Numbered from the stretch's first letter, positions 41,543 to 50,840 are shown. The stretch: DNA of 64,000 nucleotides from Methylorubrum rhodesianum (GCF_014199985.1 NZ_JACHOS010000005.1:248001-312000), one strand, 5' to 3'. Numbers and translations: made by a program. The notes: generated by a model from the sequence alone, not told the origin.

Positions 41543-43678
41543 TCAGGGTCCCGCAAGGATGCTGTCGGGTCCGTTTTCACGGACCGGGCCGAGGATGCGC
41601 GCCGAGGCGCCCGCACCATACTTGGCGTCGAACTGCGTGCGCAGGCTCGGGTCGGTGCGGAGTGCGCGGACCGCCGCCATGGGGATGCTGACCGGGCCCG
41701 TGGGCGTTGCCGACTTGGCATCGGTCCCAGCGCTGCCCTCTCGAGCGCCGGCTGAACCCTTGTCGCCCCCCTGGCCGCCTCGATACTCCCGGAAGCGCGT
41801 GTAGGGGTTCGGAAGCGCCTTGATGGCCTGATCCGCCTCCGCCTGGCTGATCTCGCCGCGCAGCGCCTTGCCCGCGATGTCACCGGCCTGCGCCTGATAG
41901 TCGGCGAGGCCGCGGAAGGTATCCACGATGATTGCGTTACCGCCCGGTGTTTTCAGGAGCGAGGGAAGGCTGTTCCGGAACGCGCGGCCCTCGGCGTCGG
42001 ACGTGGCGCCGGACCCCGGCACTCGCATCCGGGGCGTCAGCTTGTCGGCGAGCGCCGTGAAGGCCTCCATCTCACCCATCTTGCCGTTGGTCAGACCGTT
42101 GGCGACGGAGTCGAGACCGGCGGCCTGCGCGTACTGCGCCAGACCGAGGCGGGCGCCCGCGAGCTTACCGGTGTTGATCTGCTCACCGAGGCTGGCCATC
42201 GTGTCGATGTCGGCGCGCAGCGGGACGGCGTTGTCCGCAGCCTCCACCATTTCGGAATAGCGCTTGGCCTGAAGCTCGTTCGCCTTCTCAGCGAACTTGC
42301 CCGCGCCCTTGGTGTCCACGTTGACCGTCGTCCGAGGCGAGCCGCCGATACCGAAGGGCTTGCCGTCCGGACCCATGCCGGCGCCCGTGCCCTCGGGAAT
42401 GCCGTAGGACTGGCGCTCCTCTGCCGAGAGCGGGCGCGGCTGCTGACCGGCGATGATGACGCGCGACTGCGTCGGATCCGTCGAATGCAGCGCCACCATG
42501 CCGACGCCCGGCATCGCCTGATAGGTAAACTTCGAACTGTCCTTGTCCGGCGCCGTGAAGAGCACGTCACCGGTGGCCGTGTCGACGAGGCTGTTGCCGA
42601 CGGTCGCAGTGTTCCGCTTGGCCTGTCCGATCGGCATGATCTGGCCCGTGCGCCCGTTCACCCAGGACGTCTGGCCGTTCACGTCTTTCATCTCCCACGG
42701 CGTGTCACCGCCCTTGAGGAGCTGCCCGAAGATCTGCCCGGCCATGGCGCGGGTGTTCGGGTTGCGCCATGCAGCGTTGAGCGCGGTTTGAAGCTCCGGC
42801 GTCATGCGGGCGGCGCTACCGGTCGGGAAGCCGGGGAAGCCCTGCGACGGTGCGGCGGTCGGAGCGCCGCCTTGCGGGATGACGAAGCCGGCCGGCTGCG
42901 CACCCAAGGCCGGAATGTTCGCGTCGTCGGACTCGGCCGAGGCGACTTGGGACGGGGACGGCGCCGGAGCGCTTCCGCCTCGCCGCCCGCCCATCCAGGC
43001 GTAAACCTCGCCCGCGGTCTTCGGCGAGCCGTCGCGGTTGAAGAACACCGTGCGATTGGCGCCTGCTACTTTCGGGCCGACCAGGGAGGCGGCCGGCGCG
43101 TCGGGATTGCTGAGCGCGCTCGGGATGAACTTCGTCGCGCCGCCCGCACCGAGAAAGTGCGCACCGTAGAGGTTCTGCGGGTTGATCGTGATGCCGGCCG
43201 ACGTGAGGGCCTGCGCGTTGTCGCGCGTGAAGGCCTGCATCGCCCGCTCCTGCTGGGCTGCATCGGTGCGGCCGTCCGGGGTCAGGCCGAGATCCGGATA
43301 CTTCTTCGCTAACCCGGCCCAGGTGTCCCTCGTGAACTGGTAGCGTCCGAGTGCGGTGCTGTTCGGGTTGGCCGCAAGGTCGTTGCCGCCGCTCTCCTTC
43401 GCCCGCGTCGTCGCGAGGTACTCGCCCATCCCGCCGCCGGTGGCCGCGAAGCTCGGAGCCGCCGCCACGGGGCCGGACTGAGCCGGCGCGCCTGTAGCAC
43501 CAGCCCCGGACACGGCCGGCACCACGCCCCCGCCCGCGCCGCCCTTGTAGGCGTTCATCAGGTTCGAGATCAGCGTCGGAGCCTCGGCCTCGAGCGCTTC
43601 CTTGCGAGCGGAGGCGTAGCTGTCACCGAAGGCGTCTCCAACGCCCCGGACCATGGAAAAAATCGTTGCGCCGCTCAT
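41543..43678 (-). CDS. ejection protein with lytic transglycosylase-like domain
   Basis: 711 residues. At about 85-210 there is a lysozyme-like segment: TTRAKESGGNDLAANPNSTA holds the catalytic-type Glu (ESGG), then GRYQFTRDTWAGLAKKYPDL and NLYGAHFLGAGGATKFI. The remainder (about 300-640) is helical with no signature. Such domains in internal virion proteins locally open peptidoglycan during DNA injection. It lies 5 nt upstream of the 38271 gene. Confidence 0.78.
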   Translation of the reverse strand: MSGATIFSMVRGVGDAFGDSYASARKEALEAEAPTLISNLMNAYKGGAGGGVVPAVSGAGATGAPAQSGPVAAAPSFAATGGGMGEYLATTRAKESGGNDLAANPNSTALGRYQFTRDTWAGLAKKYPDLGLTPDGRTDAAQQERAMQAFTRDNAQALTSAGITINPQNLYGAHFLGAGGATKFIPSALSNPDAPAASLVGPKVAGANRTVFFNRDGSPKTAGEVYAWMGGRRGGSAPAPSPSQVASAESDDANIPALGAQPAGFVIPQGGAPTAAPSQGFPGFPTGSAARMTPELQTALNAAWRNPNTRAMAGQIFGQLLKGGDTPWEMKDVNGQTSWVNGRTGQIMPIGQAKRNTATVGNSLVDTATGDVLFTAPDKDSSKFTYQAMPGVGMVALHSTDPTQSRVIIAGQQPRPLSAEERQSYGIPEGTGAGMGPDGKPFGIGGSPRTTVNVDTKGAGKFAEKANELQAKRYSEMVEAADNAVPLRADIDTMASLGEQINTGKLAGARLGLAQYAQAAGLDSVANGLTNGKMGEMEAFTALADKLTPRMRVPGSGATSDAEGRAFRNSLPSLLKTPGGNAIIVDTFRGLADYQAQAGDIAGKALRGEISQAEADQAIKALPNPYTRFREYRGGQGGDKGSAGAREGSAGTDAKSATPTGPVSIPMAAVRALRTDPSLRTQFDAKYGAGASARILGPVRENGPDSILAGP

Positions 43679-43681
43679 GGA

Positions 43682-44419
43682 TCAGACCCAATCGCTGTCT
43701 TTGCCGACGCCAAGGCCGCCGCCACCACCGCCGAAGATGCTGAAAGCGCCCAGCCCACCGCCACCGAAGGCTTTGCCGGCGAGACTCGACGCGAGACTGA
43801 GGCCGCCCATCAGGGCGCCGAAGCGGTTCTCGGCCGCCTGCTGCCCCGCCATGAGGCCCTGCTGCCCGACCTGCGCGAGCCCCCTCGCCGTGTCGGTCGA
43901 GATCCCAGCCTTCGCCACGCCGGTCTGGACGCCGACGTTGCCGAGCCCGGTCTCCGCACCGGACTGCCCCGAGACGGCGGTCGCCCGCTTCGTATCGAGG
44001 TTGGCGAGGTTCGCGAGCCAGTTGTTGTAGTCCTGGCTGGCGAGGCCGGAGGCGAACTTCATCGCATCCGTGTCGGCCCCGCCGGAGGCCAGCGTCCCGT
44101 TCACGGCCCGGGCGCGGGAAAGCGCCTGGAGCCCCTGATCCATGTTGAAGGTGTAGCCGGGCGCGGTCGCGTAGGCCGAACGTGCGGCGGCCGAGGCATC
44201 AGCGCCGTTCACGCCGAGCGCGTCCTGATAGAGCTTGGCGCCGCCCCGGTACTCATCGGCGAGGTTGCCGAAGAGGCCCGATGCTTTGCCGTACTGCTCT
44301 TTGGCGAAGCCGAGCCCCTGGTCGAGCGCGTCCTTCGCCTCGTTCTCGCCCTGCTGGAGCTGCTGCGCGCCCCAGATCGCCGCCTGACGCCCGGCCTTGC
44401 CCGAGAAGATGCTGGCCAC
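43682..44419 (-). CDS. small ejection / internal head protein
   Basis: 245 residues, helical and Gln/Ala/Gly-rich (AAIWGAQQLQQGENEAKDAL, YTFNMDQGLQALSRARAVNG, GVAKAGISTDTARGLAQVGQ), ending in a Gly-rich hydrophobic segment. By position it corresponds to the gp7/gp20 group of P22 ejection proteins. Confidence 0.65.
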   Translation of the reverse strand: MASIFSGKAGRQAAIWGAQQLQQGENEAKDALDQGLGFAKEQYGKASGLFGNLADEYRGGAKLYQDALGVNGADASAAARSAYATAPGYTFNMDQGLQALSRARAVNGTLASGGADTDAMKFASGLASQDYNNWLANLANLDTKRATAVSGQSGAETGLGNVGVQTGVAKAGISTDTARGLAQVGQQGLMAGQQAAENRFGALMGGLSLASSLAGKAFGGGGLGAFSIFGGGGGGLGVGKDSDWV

Positions 44420-44422
44420 GGA

Positions 44423-44551
44423 TCATTCCTCCAGAGCGGCGATGCGGGACTCAAGCTCCGCCGCGTAGGCGAGCAGGGCCGAGAAGAAGAGGACCCACTC
44501 GCGCGGCAACGGCAGCGAGGCGGCGTTCGGAAAGGTGGGCTTGGTGCTCAT
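44423..44551 (-). CDS. 42-residue prophage protein
   Basis: Starts MSTKPTFPNAASLPLPREWV and ends in a short coiled coil AELESRIAALEE. The ATG overlaps the stop of the gp10-like gene (ATGA at 44548-44551), which strongly supports translation. Possibly a minor head-completion or needle-type peptide; no family known to me. Confidence 0.6.
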   Translation of the reverse strand: MSTKPTFPNAASLPLPREWVLFFSALLAYAAELESRIAALEE

Positions 44552-45969
44552 TCGGTGCGGGCCTCGACCGCCATCGCCCCGCCGAGCAGGGCGCAATAAA
44601 CCGGGTCGGAGACGTCCAAGCGCCATGTCCGGCCCTGCACGCCGGTCAGGCCGGTGCGCAGCACGTTGACCCGCGTCCTTGTCCGCCCCATCGGGCCGAG
44701 CTTGCGCGTCAGCGGGTTCGACCAGGTGGCGCCGCCGTCGTCGGACCATGAGATCCCGACGACGGGATCGGTCTGGGTGACATCGCCCGTCGGCAGGCCC
44801 TGCCCGACCACGAAATCGAAGTCGGCGCGGGGGATGGCGAGACGCTGCGGGAATGCCTCGCCGGGCAGGGACTCGACGCGCATCCGCAGCGGCAGCCCGG
44901 CATCGGTGAAGGCGGCCTCCGACACCTCGAGGAGCGAGTTGCTGCGGCGGTCGCCGACGAGCCAGCGCCCGAAGGCCTTCACGCCCTGCGTCGCGCGCCA
45001 GCGGGTGTCCTGATGCCCGACGCGTTCGTGCCAGAGGCCGGTGGTCAGATCGAAGACCCAAGTCCGGCCCGGCAGCGAGAGCGCCCAGAAGGCATGTCCC
45101 GCGACCATGAACACCGAGGCCTCGATCTCCTCACGGTTCACCCGGGCGGCGGCGGCGACGTCTCGCTCGACATCGTGCGTCGAGATCCGCTCCGGGCTGT
45201 AGCCGTTCAGCCGGTAGACGACGGAATCGTCCCCGACCCAGATCAGCGTGTTCGACCAGCCTTCCTCATGGCCGGCGACAGCCCACGGCCCGATCAGGCC
45301 GCGCGGAATGCCGGTCAGGCGGGCGAGGGGGAAGCCGTTGTTCTGCGCTGGCCCGCCGTAGACGCCGATCTCCGACGGGCCGAACAGGAACAGTTCGGAC
45401 CGGAAGCCGATCGCGCGCATCAGGCCGGCGGAGCGGCCCTGCTCCTTCGTCCGGTCGAGCGTGTTGAAGCCCGTGCCGTTGAGCCCTGACGCGTAGCAGG
45501 TGCCGTCGCCGCAGGTGAAGAAGAAGAACCCGAACAGGAACTCGACCGAGTTCGGGGCCGGCAATGCCGTCGGGATCGGCAGCGGCGACGCCGAACGGCC
45601 GGCCGAGATCTCGAAGGCGCCGAATTCCGTCACCGCCACCACCTGCGGGACCGGCGAGCGGTTGTTCTTCGCCATGGTCACCCGTGCTGAGCCGGGCAGG
45701 TCGCCCTCATCCCGGACCGCGCCGGAAGCGTCGATCGAAACGAGCCTGCCCCGCATGGCGGCGAGGAGCCGGTCGCCGGCCACGCGAGCGCCCCGAAGAC
45801 GCTTGTGTCCGGTATCAGCGAAGGGGATGAGCCCCGGCGCGCGCCGGATGACGGACGGCGACCGCCCGCCCTGGCCGATCTCTTCGACGTAGGCGTTGAT
45901 GAGCCGGCCCGCGCCCTCCTCCGGCGAGAGGCCGGGACGCGACGACAGCGGCCACGCGATGTCCGGCAT
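44548..45969 (-). CDS. packaged-DNA stabilization protein (P22 gp10-like)
   Basis: 473 residues, essentially the length of P22 gp10. Starts MPDIAWPLSSRPGLSPEEGA with RLINAYVEE, then RRAPGLIPFADTG, the usual N-terminus of this family. A beta-propeller-like repeat region follows (EFGAFEISAG, LIWVGDDSVVYRLNGYSPER, ISTHDVERD) with YGGPAQNNGFPLARL. Gp10 plugs the tail tube after packaging. The ATG at 45969 overlaps the stop of the connector gene (TGATG). Positioned exactly as in P22, after gp4. Confidence 0.85.
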   Translation of the reverse strand: MPDIAWPLSSRPGLSPEEGAGRLINAYVEEIGQGGRSPSVIRRAPGLIPFADTGHKRLRGARVAGDRLLAAMRGRLVSIDASGAVRDEGDLPGSARVTMAKNNRSPVPQVVAVTEFGAFEISAGRSASPLPIPTALPAPNSVEFLFGFFFFTCGDGTCYASGLNGTGFNTLDRTKEQGRSAGLMRAIGFRSELFLFGPSEIGVYGGPAQNNGFPLARLTGIPRGLIGPWAVAGHEEGWSNTLIWVGDDSVVYRLNGYSPERISTHDVERDVAAAARVNREEIEASVFMVAGHAFWALSLPGRTWVFDLTTGLWHERVGHQDTRWRATQGVKAFGRWLVGDRRSNSLLEVSEAAFTDAGLPLRMRVESLPGEAFPQRLAIPRADFDFVVGQGLPTGDVTQTDPVVGISWSDDGGATWSNPLTRKLGPMGRTRTRVNVLRTGLTGVQGRTWRLDVSDPVYCALLGGAMAVEARTE

Positions 45970-48005
45970 CAGACGATCCAGCCACCGCGGCGCCGACCGC
46001 CCCAGAAGCGCTCCAGGCGCATCGCCGGACGGGCGTCGTAGACGAAGGATTGGTAGCGGAGGATGTGCTCCTGATCCGGCACGGCCGCCAGGAGCATCGC
46101 GATCCGCGCCGGCGGCACCTCGGCGAACGAGGTCGCGCAATCGGCGGCCAGCAGGCGCGCGAAGGCGCCCTGCAACTCGGTGGAGAGCTGCGACAGGTCG
46201 GTGACGCCGCAGATGTCGCGCCCGCGCAGTTCCATGAACTTCGGCTGGAGGCGGGCCGCGACGACGGCGCGATCCTTGGCCGAGGCCGTCTGTCCGGCCG
46301 ACACGATGCCGAGATGCTCGAGCGCGACCTGCACCGGATCGAAGACACCCGAGACCGCGACACCGGTATCGAGTTGGCGGGCGAGCGCCTTCAGGGAGAT
46401 TTCCGCCTTCGCCGCCTCTCCCGCGAGGAGGGTGCGGGTCGCAACATCCTTGCCGAAGGCCTGCGAGCAGGCCGAGGTGAGGATGACCGACAGGTGGATC
46501 AACACACCGGGATCGGCGCCCTCAATCGACGCGAGGTTCACGATCTCCCGAAGGCGCAGATCGCCCAGCATCGGCGCGATGCGGGCGCTCACCACGGCGC
46601 GGTCCTTGGCCGAACCGGTGTAGCCGGCCATCACGACGCCGAGGTTTTCGAGCACCGCCTGCACGACATCGAAGGTGCCGTTCGTGGCGACACCGCCGTC
46701 GAACTGCCGGCCGATGACCCGAAGGGCGGCCTCCGCCTGCGCGGCCGAGGCCTGGAACGGCAGCAGCGCCTCGCCGGCGATCTTGAACGGCACCGCACAG
46801 GCGAGCGCCAGGATCGCGGCGAGATGGAGCTGGGTCGAAGCATCGGCCGCCGCGATCGACGGCAGAGCGATGATTTCGCGCTGGCGCAGATCGGCCAGCA
46901 TCGGAGCGACGCGGGCCGAGACCGCGGCGCGGTCCTTCGCGGATGCGGTTTGACCGGCTTCGACGACCCCGAGCGCTTCGAGAACGGACTGCACCAGGTC
47001 GAAGGAGCCCGCCGTCCCCGTGCCGGCATCGAGTTGACGGGCGGACGCGCGAAGGGCGGCTTCGGCTCGCATCTCCTCCGCCTTCAGGCCGCCGAGGAGC
47101 GGGTCGCCGACACCGAACAGGAGGGAGCAGCGGGCAGCGAGGATGGCGGCCAGGAAGTGCTTAGTCGCCGCGTCGGCCGTCTCCACCGCCGGCAGATCGA
47201 TGATGTGGCGTGCCCGGAGGTCCGCCAGCATCGGGCCGAACCGTGCGGACACGACCGCGACGTCCTTTGCCGTGGCCGTCTGACCGCCCTCAACGACTCC
47301 GAGGAGCTCAAGGACGGACTGCGCGACATTGAAGGCGCCCGAGGTGGCAACGCCCGTGTCGAACTGGCGCTGCATCACACGCAACGCCGTCTCGGCAGCG
47401 GTCGCCACGTTGCCGAGACGGTCCCCGACCGCCGGATCGACGTTGAAGCTGCCGGCGCAGATGCCCGCCAGAATGTTGGCGAGGTGGCGCAGCTGGGCCG
47501 GATCAGCCTGAGAAAGGTCGGTGAGGGTCGTGATCTCGCGCGCGCGGAGATCCGCCAGCATCGGCGCGATACGGGCGGTGACCACGCCGCGATCCTGCGC
47601 GGACGGATCCTGCCCGATGGTGACGACGCCCAGCTTCTCCAACACGTCGCGCACGACGTCGAAGGCGGCCGTCGCAGCCGTGGCGCTGAACTGGCGCGAG
47701 AGGAGCTTCAGCGAGGCTTCGGCCTCGGCCGCCGCGCCGGTCAGCACCTCGGCCTTGTTGCCGGTGATCCCGAACGGGACGCGGCAGGCCGAGGCGATGA
47801 TGTCCGCGACGTGGAGGAACACCGCGGGGTCGAGCGCATCGGCGTTCAGCCCGGCGAAGATCTCGCGCTTGGCGAGCTCGGCGAGCTTCGGGTCGATCCG
47901 GATATCGACGGCCGCACGATCCTCGATCGACGCCTCCTGGCCAGCCGCCAGGACGCCCACGTTCTGGAGGACGAGGGAAATCAGATCCTGGCGGGTGTAG
48001 GCCAT
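45969..48005 (-). CDS. head-tail connector protein built of six tandem gp4-like domains
   Basis: 678 residues. It is composed of six copies of one domain beginning DLVQSVLEALGVVEAGQTAS (fourth copy), followed by AKDRAAVSAR, PMLADLR and a segment that closes RQF/RQL...F. Copies start at residues 7, 116, 226, 336, 446 and 556; copies 2-5 are each exactly 110 residues, and the sixth has a unique C-terminal tail (RFWGGRRRGGWIV). Related phages usually carry one such domain (LInxxLrxLGVlaaGexxsaeD) in a ~150-residue protein that forms a 12-member ring under the portal. The gene sits between coat and gp10, the place of P22 gene 4. Confidence 0.85.
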   Translation of the reverse strand: MAYTRQDLISLVLQNVGVLAAGQEASIEDRAAVDIRIDPKLAELAKREIFAGLNADALDPAVFLHVADIIASACRVPFGITGNKAEVLTGAAAEAEASLKLLSRQFSATAATAAFDVVRDVLEKLGVVTIGQDPSAQDRGVVTARIAPMLADLRAREITTLTDLSQADPAQLRHLANILAGICAGSFNVDPAVGDRLGNVATAAETALRVMQRQFDTGVATSGAFNVAQSVLELLGVVEGGQTATAKDVAVVSARFGPMLADLRARHIIDLPAVETADAATKHFLAAILAARCSLLFGVGDPLLGGLKAEEMRAEAALRASARQLDAGTGTAGSFDLVQSVLEALGVVEAGQTASAKDRAAVSARVAPMLADLRQREIIALPSIAAADASTQLHLAAILALACAVPFKIAGEALLPFQASAAQAEAALRVIGRQFDGGVATNGTFDVVQAVLENLGVVMAGYTGSAKDRAVVSARIAPMLGDLRLREIVNLASIEGADPGVLIHLSVILTSACSQAFGKDVATRTLLAGEAAKAEISLKALARQLDTGVAVSGVFDPVQVALEHLGIVSAGQTASAKDRAVVAARLQPKFMELRGRDICGVTDLSQLSTELQGAFARLLAADCATSFAEVPPARIAMLLAAVPDQEHILRYQSFVYDARPAMRLERFWGGRRRGGWIV
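45972..47987 (-). repeat. six tandem ~330-bp coding repeats in the connector gene
   Basis: The repeat unit is 330 bp (110 codons); units begin at 47987, 47660, 47330, 47000, 46670 and 46340. They are diverged at DNA level but share the protein pattern LGVV..GQ..SAKDR..V.AR..PML.DLR.REI. The antisense strand is also open throughout because of this composition, which does not imply a second gene. Confidence 0.85.
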
Positions 48006-48017
48006 GGGCGAGGCGCC

Positions 48018-48569
48018 TTACTTGCCCTTGGTGGCGGTGGCCGGCTTCGGAGCCGTCGCGGCTTCGAGGTCCGCCTGCGCCTTGGCGAGGTCGGCGGTCA
48101 GAGCATCGACCGCGGCCTTGGCGGCATCGCGCTCGGCCGCGTTCACGCGGGTGTCCTCGTGCGCCTTGGCCAGTTGCTCACGGAAGGCCGCGAGGTCGTC
48201 GGTCGCCTTCTTGTAGGAGTCGGCCGCCGCGCCGAGCAGCTTGTCCGCTTCGTCGAGCTCGGACGCGAGGCGCTCGTTCTCCGCCGAGCCAGCCTCGATC
48301 ACGCCCTTCAGGCGGTCGATCTCGGTCAGGGCGGCCAGCAGCTCGTCGACGGCCGACGGCTCCGACGCCGGCTCTTCGACCGGATGCGCGAAGGTGAGGC
48401 CGGTGGCACGCATGGTCAGCGCGTCGGCCGTCGCCCGCGACGGGTCGGTGATGACGGTGGGCGAGGCCGACCAGCCTTCAGGGAGATCGGCGCCGGGGGC
48501 GAGGGCGAAGATCTGGGCGGACCCGTCGGCCTTGTAGCCCCAAGTCGGAATGGTCTCGATGGTGTCCAT
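48018..48569 (-). CDS. coiled-coil prophage structural protein
   Basis: 183 residues. A short N-terminal domain (IPTWGYKADGSAQIFALAPG) is followed by a long coiled coil (about 75-165, VDELLAALTEIDRLKGVIEA, ENERLASELDEADKLLGAAA) and a Lys/Ala/Thr tail. Between coat and connector genes; a head-decoration or assembly role is plausible. Confidence 0.65.
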   Translation of the reverse strand: MDTIETIPTWGYKADGSAQIFALAPGADLPEGWSASPTVITDPSRATADALTMRATGLTFAHPVEEPASEPSAVDELLAALTEIDRLKGVIEAGSAENERLASELDEADKLLGAAADSYKKATDDLAAFREQLAKAHEDTRVNAAERDAAKAAVDALTADLAKAQADLEAATAPKPATATKGK

Positions 48570-48616
48570 GAACGCCTCGTCGGAGGTGACGGGGCGCGCA
48601 TGGCCCCAGAACGACG

Positions 48617-48639
48617 AAGGGCGCCCCGAGGGCGCCCTT
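48617..48639 (-). terminator. terminator after the coat gene
   Basis: Perfect 10-bp arms AAGGGCGCCC / GGGCGCCCTT with a 3-nt loop, 28 bp after the coat stop. The T-run is short (CTTCGTCGTT). It probably lowers transcription past the highly expressed coat gene. Confidence 0.65.
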
Positions 48640-48666
48640 TCGTCTTCAGTCTGCGGTGTGGACGGC

Positions 48667-49902
48667 TTAGCCGCTGACGCGGGTGCCGAGGCGCGGGTCG
48701 ATGGCGGCCACGCCGTACAGCACGTCGAGACGCCAGGACGACACGCGGTTCGGGCCGTCGAAGTAGGGCACCAGCATCACGTGGATGCCCTTGTAGTCCT
48801 GCGTTCCGATCTGCTCGGTCGGCACGCCGGCCGGCTTCTCGAAGGGCACGCACACCAGCGCCAGCGCGTTCCGGTGGAACATGAGGTTCTGCTGGAAGGT
48901 GGACGAGGCCGCGCCGTTCCAGGTCACCACCGCACCGGCGGCCGGAGCGGCCGAGACGGTCTGGTAGGCGCCCGAGGTGATGATCGCCGGGGCGATCTGC
49001 ACCGTGGCGTTGCCGGTCCCGTCGGCAGTGGCCGCGGCCGTGGCGACGAACTGCTGGAGGTAGGGCAGGACCTGCTTCGTCACCGGGTTGACGGCCTGGA
49101 CGCCCGCGATGGTGAACACCTCACCCGCGCGGACCGTGCCGCCGGCGCCGAGACCGGCCATGAGGAGGGCCTGACCCCAGGAGTTCGCCTGCGCGCCCGA
49201 GTAGGACACCGCCTGACCGCCACCGTTGACGGTGCCGTTGGTGCGAGTGCCCGTGGTCAGGGTCGGGGCGTTCTGGGTCATGAACGGCTCGACACCGGCG
49301 AGACCGCCGAGCTTCGCCTTGCGGTAGGCGTCGGTGTTGGCGCCATCGATGTAGAGCTGCGCCTGGTTGCCGAGCAGCGCGACGTGGTCGGCCGGCGACA
49401 GGGCGGCGGAGCGCTCGTCGGACGGGACGGCCATCTCGTTGAGGCGCTGCACGCCCGCGAGGAACTTGCTGTAGTTCGCGATGGTGTTGCCCGGGGTGCC
49501 GACCCAATTCCAGAAGTTCTGCAGCGCGCAGGCATGCAGGTCCTGGTCGATCTGGTTGGCGATCGGAACCATGGCCGGCTTGATCACGCGCTCGGCGAGA
49601 TCACCGATGTTGAGCGCGAGGTCAGTCGAGGAGAACTGGAAGTCGACGCCGGCGACCTTGTTGACCTGGATCGCGGTCTTGCCCTCGATGACGTCCTGGT
49701 TGGACGCGACGAGGCCGGTGCGGACGCGGAACTGCGCCGGCTTCCGGATGGAGACCGTATCACCGACCTTGTAGCCGTTGACGTTCTTCGAGAACTCGTC
49801 CTCGTAGCCGCGGAAGACGCGGGAGCCCATGCCGAGCTCGTTGTCGAGGATCTTCACCGCCGCCTTGGCGATGATATTGGCGGTTGCGATGGTGTTGGAC
49901 AC
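48667..49902 (-). CDS. major capsid protein, P22 coat family
   Basis: 411 residues (P22 gp5 is about 430). The N-terminus MSNTIATANIIAKAAVKILD and the segment EDEFSKNVNGYKVGDTVSIR with VDFQFSSTDLALNIGDLAER match the P22-type coat fold. The ending YKGIHVMLVPYFDGPNRVS then RLDVLYGVAAIDPRLG is also characteristic. No processing site is evident; P22-type coats rely on a separate scaffold, which is encoded just upstream. Confidence 0.88.
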   Translation of the reverse strand: MSNTIATANIIAKAAVKILDNELGMGSRVFRGYEDEFSKNVNGYKVGDTVSIRKPAQFRVRTGLVASNQDVIEGKTAIQVNKVAGVDFQFSSTDLALNIGDLAERVIKPAMVPIANQIDQDLHACALQNFWNWVGTPGNTIANYSKFLAGVQRLNEMAVPSDERSAALSPADHVALLGNQAQLYIDGANTDAYRKAKLGGLAGVEPFMTQNAPTLTTGTRTNGTVNGGGQAVSYSGAQANSWGQALLMAGLGAGGTVRAGEVFTIAGVQAVNPVTKQVLPYLQQFVATAAATADGTGNATVQIAPAIITSGAYQTVSAAPAAGAVVTWNGAASSTFQQNLMFHRNALALVCVPFEKPAGVPTEQIGTQDYKGIHVMLVPYFDGPNRVSSWRLDVLYGVAAIDPRLGTRVSG

Positions 49903-49929
49903 GGAGAGTTATCCTTCGACTTGAGGTGG

Positions 49930-50808
49930 TTAGCCGTATTGCTTGGCTAGCCACGCATCGAGATCGCTGTCGGGGGACGACGGCTTGGATGACCCGGACA
50001 CCTGCTTGGCAGGGGCCGGGGCGGCGGTTGCGGTCTTGGGTTTCGCCAGGGTCAGGCGTCCTTCGAGCCGGCCGACTTCCTTCGTCGCCTGACGCTCGGT
50101 CATCCCGTTGAGCTTCGTGAGCACATCGGGGTTCTTGGCGAGGTAGTAGGCGAGCAGGCCGCCCTTCTCGCTCTCGATCACCAGCTCGGTGACATGGGGC
50201 TTCACCTCGCGGTCCTTGGCCTCCGCGAGCGCCTTGTCGAAGTCCGGGATCTTGCCCCGGGTCTCGTCGAGACGGTCATGGAAGGCCTCGAGCGCGGCCT
50301 CGCGCTGGGCGACCTGAGTGGCGCTCTGCCGGCGGGAGGCATCGGCCGCCCGGTCGTCGAAGCGCTGCTCGGCGAGGGCCTTGCGGATGCGATGCTCCGC
50401 CTTGGCATCCTCGAAGGCAGCCCAGTCCTTGAAGTCGTCCTCTTTCGGGGCCGGTCCGATTTCCTTCTCGATGGCGGCAGCGCGATCCTCGCCGGCAGCC
50501 GGAGCCGCGCTGCGAGCCGATGCGAGCTCGTCTTCGAGCCGGGCGATCCGGTCCTGCATCCGCTGGATGCCGGAACGCTTCTTGGGCTTGTCCTCGCCGC
50601 CCTCACCCTCGGCCTTCGCAGGCTCCGGCTTCGGCTCGGCGGCGGATTCGCCCCCTTCTTCCCCTGGCGTGGCGGCGCCCGTCTCGACCTCGGCCGTCTG
50701 GCCTTCGATCGTCGCGGCCGTCGCTTCCGAGGCTTCGCCACCTGCCGCCAGCGTCTCCGCCGGCGCGCCCAGCACGATCAGATCCTCGTCCATGTGTCGT
50801 TGGTCCAT
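49930..50808 (-). CDS. scaffolding protein
   Basis: 292 residues from ATG 50808, or 287 from ATG 50793 (MDEDLIVLGAPAETLAAGGE); neither has a good ribosome-binding site. The protein is highly charged and helical: acidic N-terminus, KPKKRSGIQRMQDRIARLED coiled coil near 95, AAFEDAKAEHRIRKALAEQR, and a Lys/Pro tail ending in DLDAWLAKQYG. Position before the coat gene and composition match P22 gp8-type scaffolds. A terminator lies directly upstream of the start, within the leader. Confidence 0.75.
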   Translation of the reverse strand: MDQRHMDEDLIVLGAPAETLAAGGEASEATAATIEGQTAEVETGAATPGEEGGESAAEPKPEPAKAEGEGGEDKPKKRSGIQRMQDRIARLEDELASARSAAPAAGEDRAAAIEKEIGPAPKEDDFKDWAAFEDAKAEHRIRKALAEQRFDDRAADASRRQSATQVAQREAALEAFHDRLDETRGKIPDFDKALAEAKDREVKPHVTELVIESEKGGLLAYYLAKNPDVLTKLNGMTERQATKEVGRLEGRLTLAKPKTATAAPAPAKQVSGSSKPSSPDSDLDAWLAKQYG

Positions 50809-50809
50809 G

Positions 50810-50840
50810 AAAAAACCCGCCGCGCGGAGAGCGGGCGGGT
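50810..50840 (-). terminator. terminator immediately before the scaffold gene
   Basis: On the minus strand ACCCGCC-N12-GGCGGGT followed by TTTTT (six T in all), ending 2 nt before ATG 50808. Its location in the leader implies either that scaffold-coat has another promoter after it or that read-through is regulated. Confidence 0.75.

Noticed and set aside
43682..44419. Tape-measure protein
   Set aside because: The gene order and the short-tailed-phage head-completion proteins indicate ejection proteins; no long-tail genes (major tail tube, tape measure with chaperones) are present.
45972..47987. Possible CRISPR or satellite array because of regular spacing
   Set aside because: The 330-bp units encode diverged but homologous protein domains; there are no short identical repeats with unique spacers.
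46050..48677. 875-codon plus-strand frame with apparent repeats
   Set aside because: Its repeats mirror the six-domain connector gene on the minus strand, which has the real phage homology and coupled start/stop codons.
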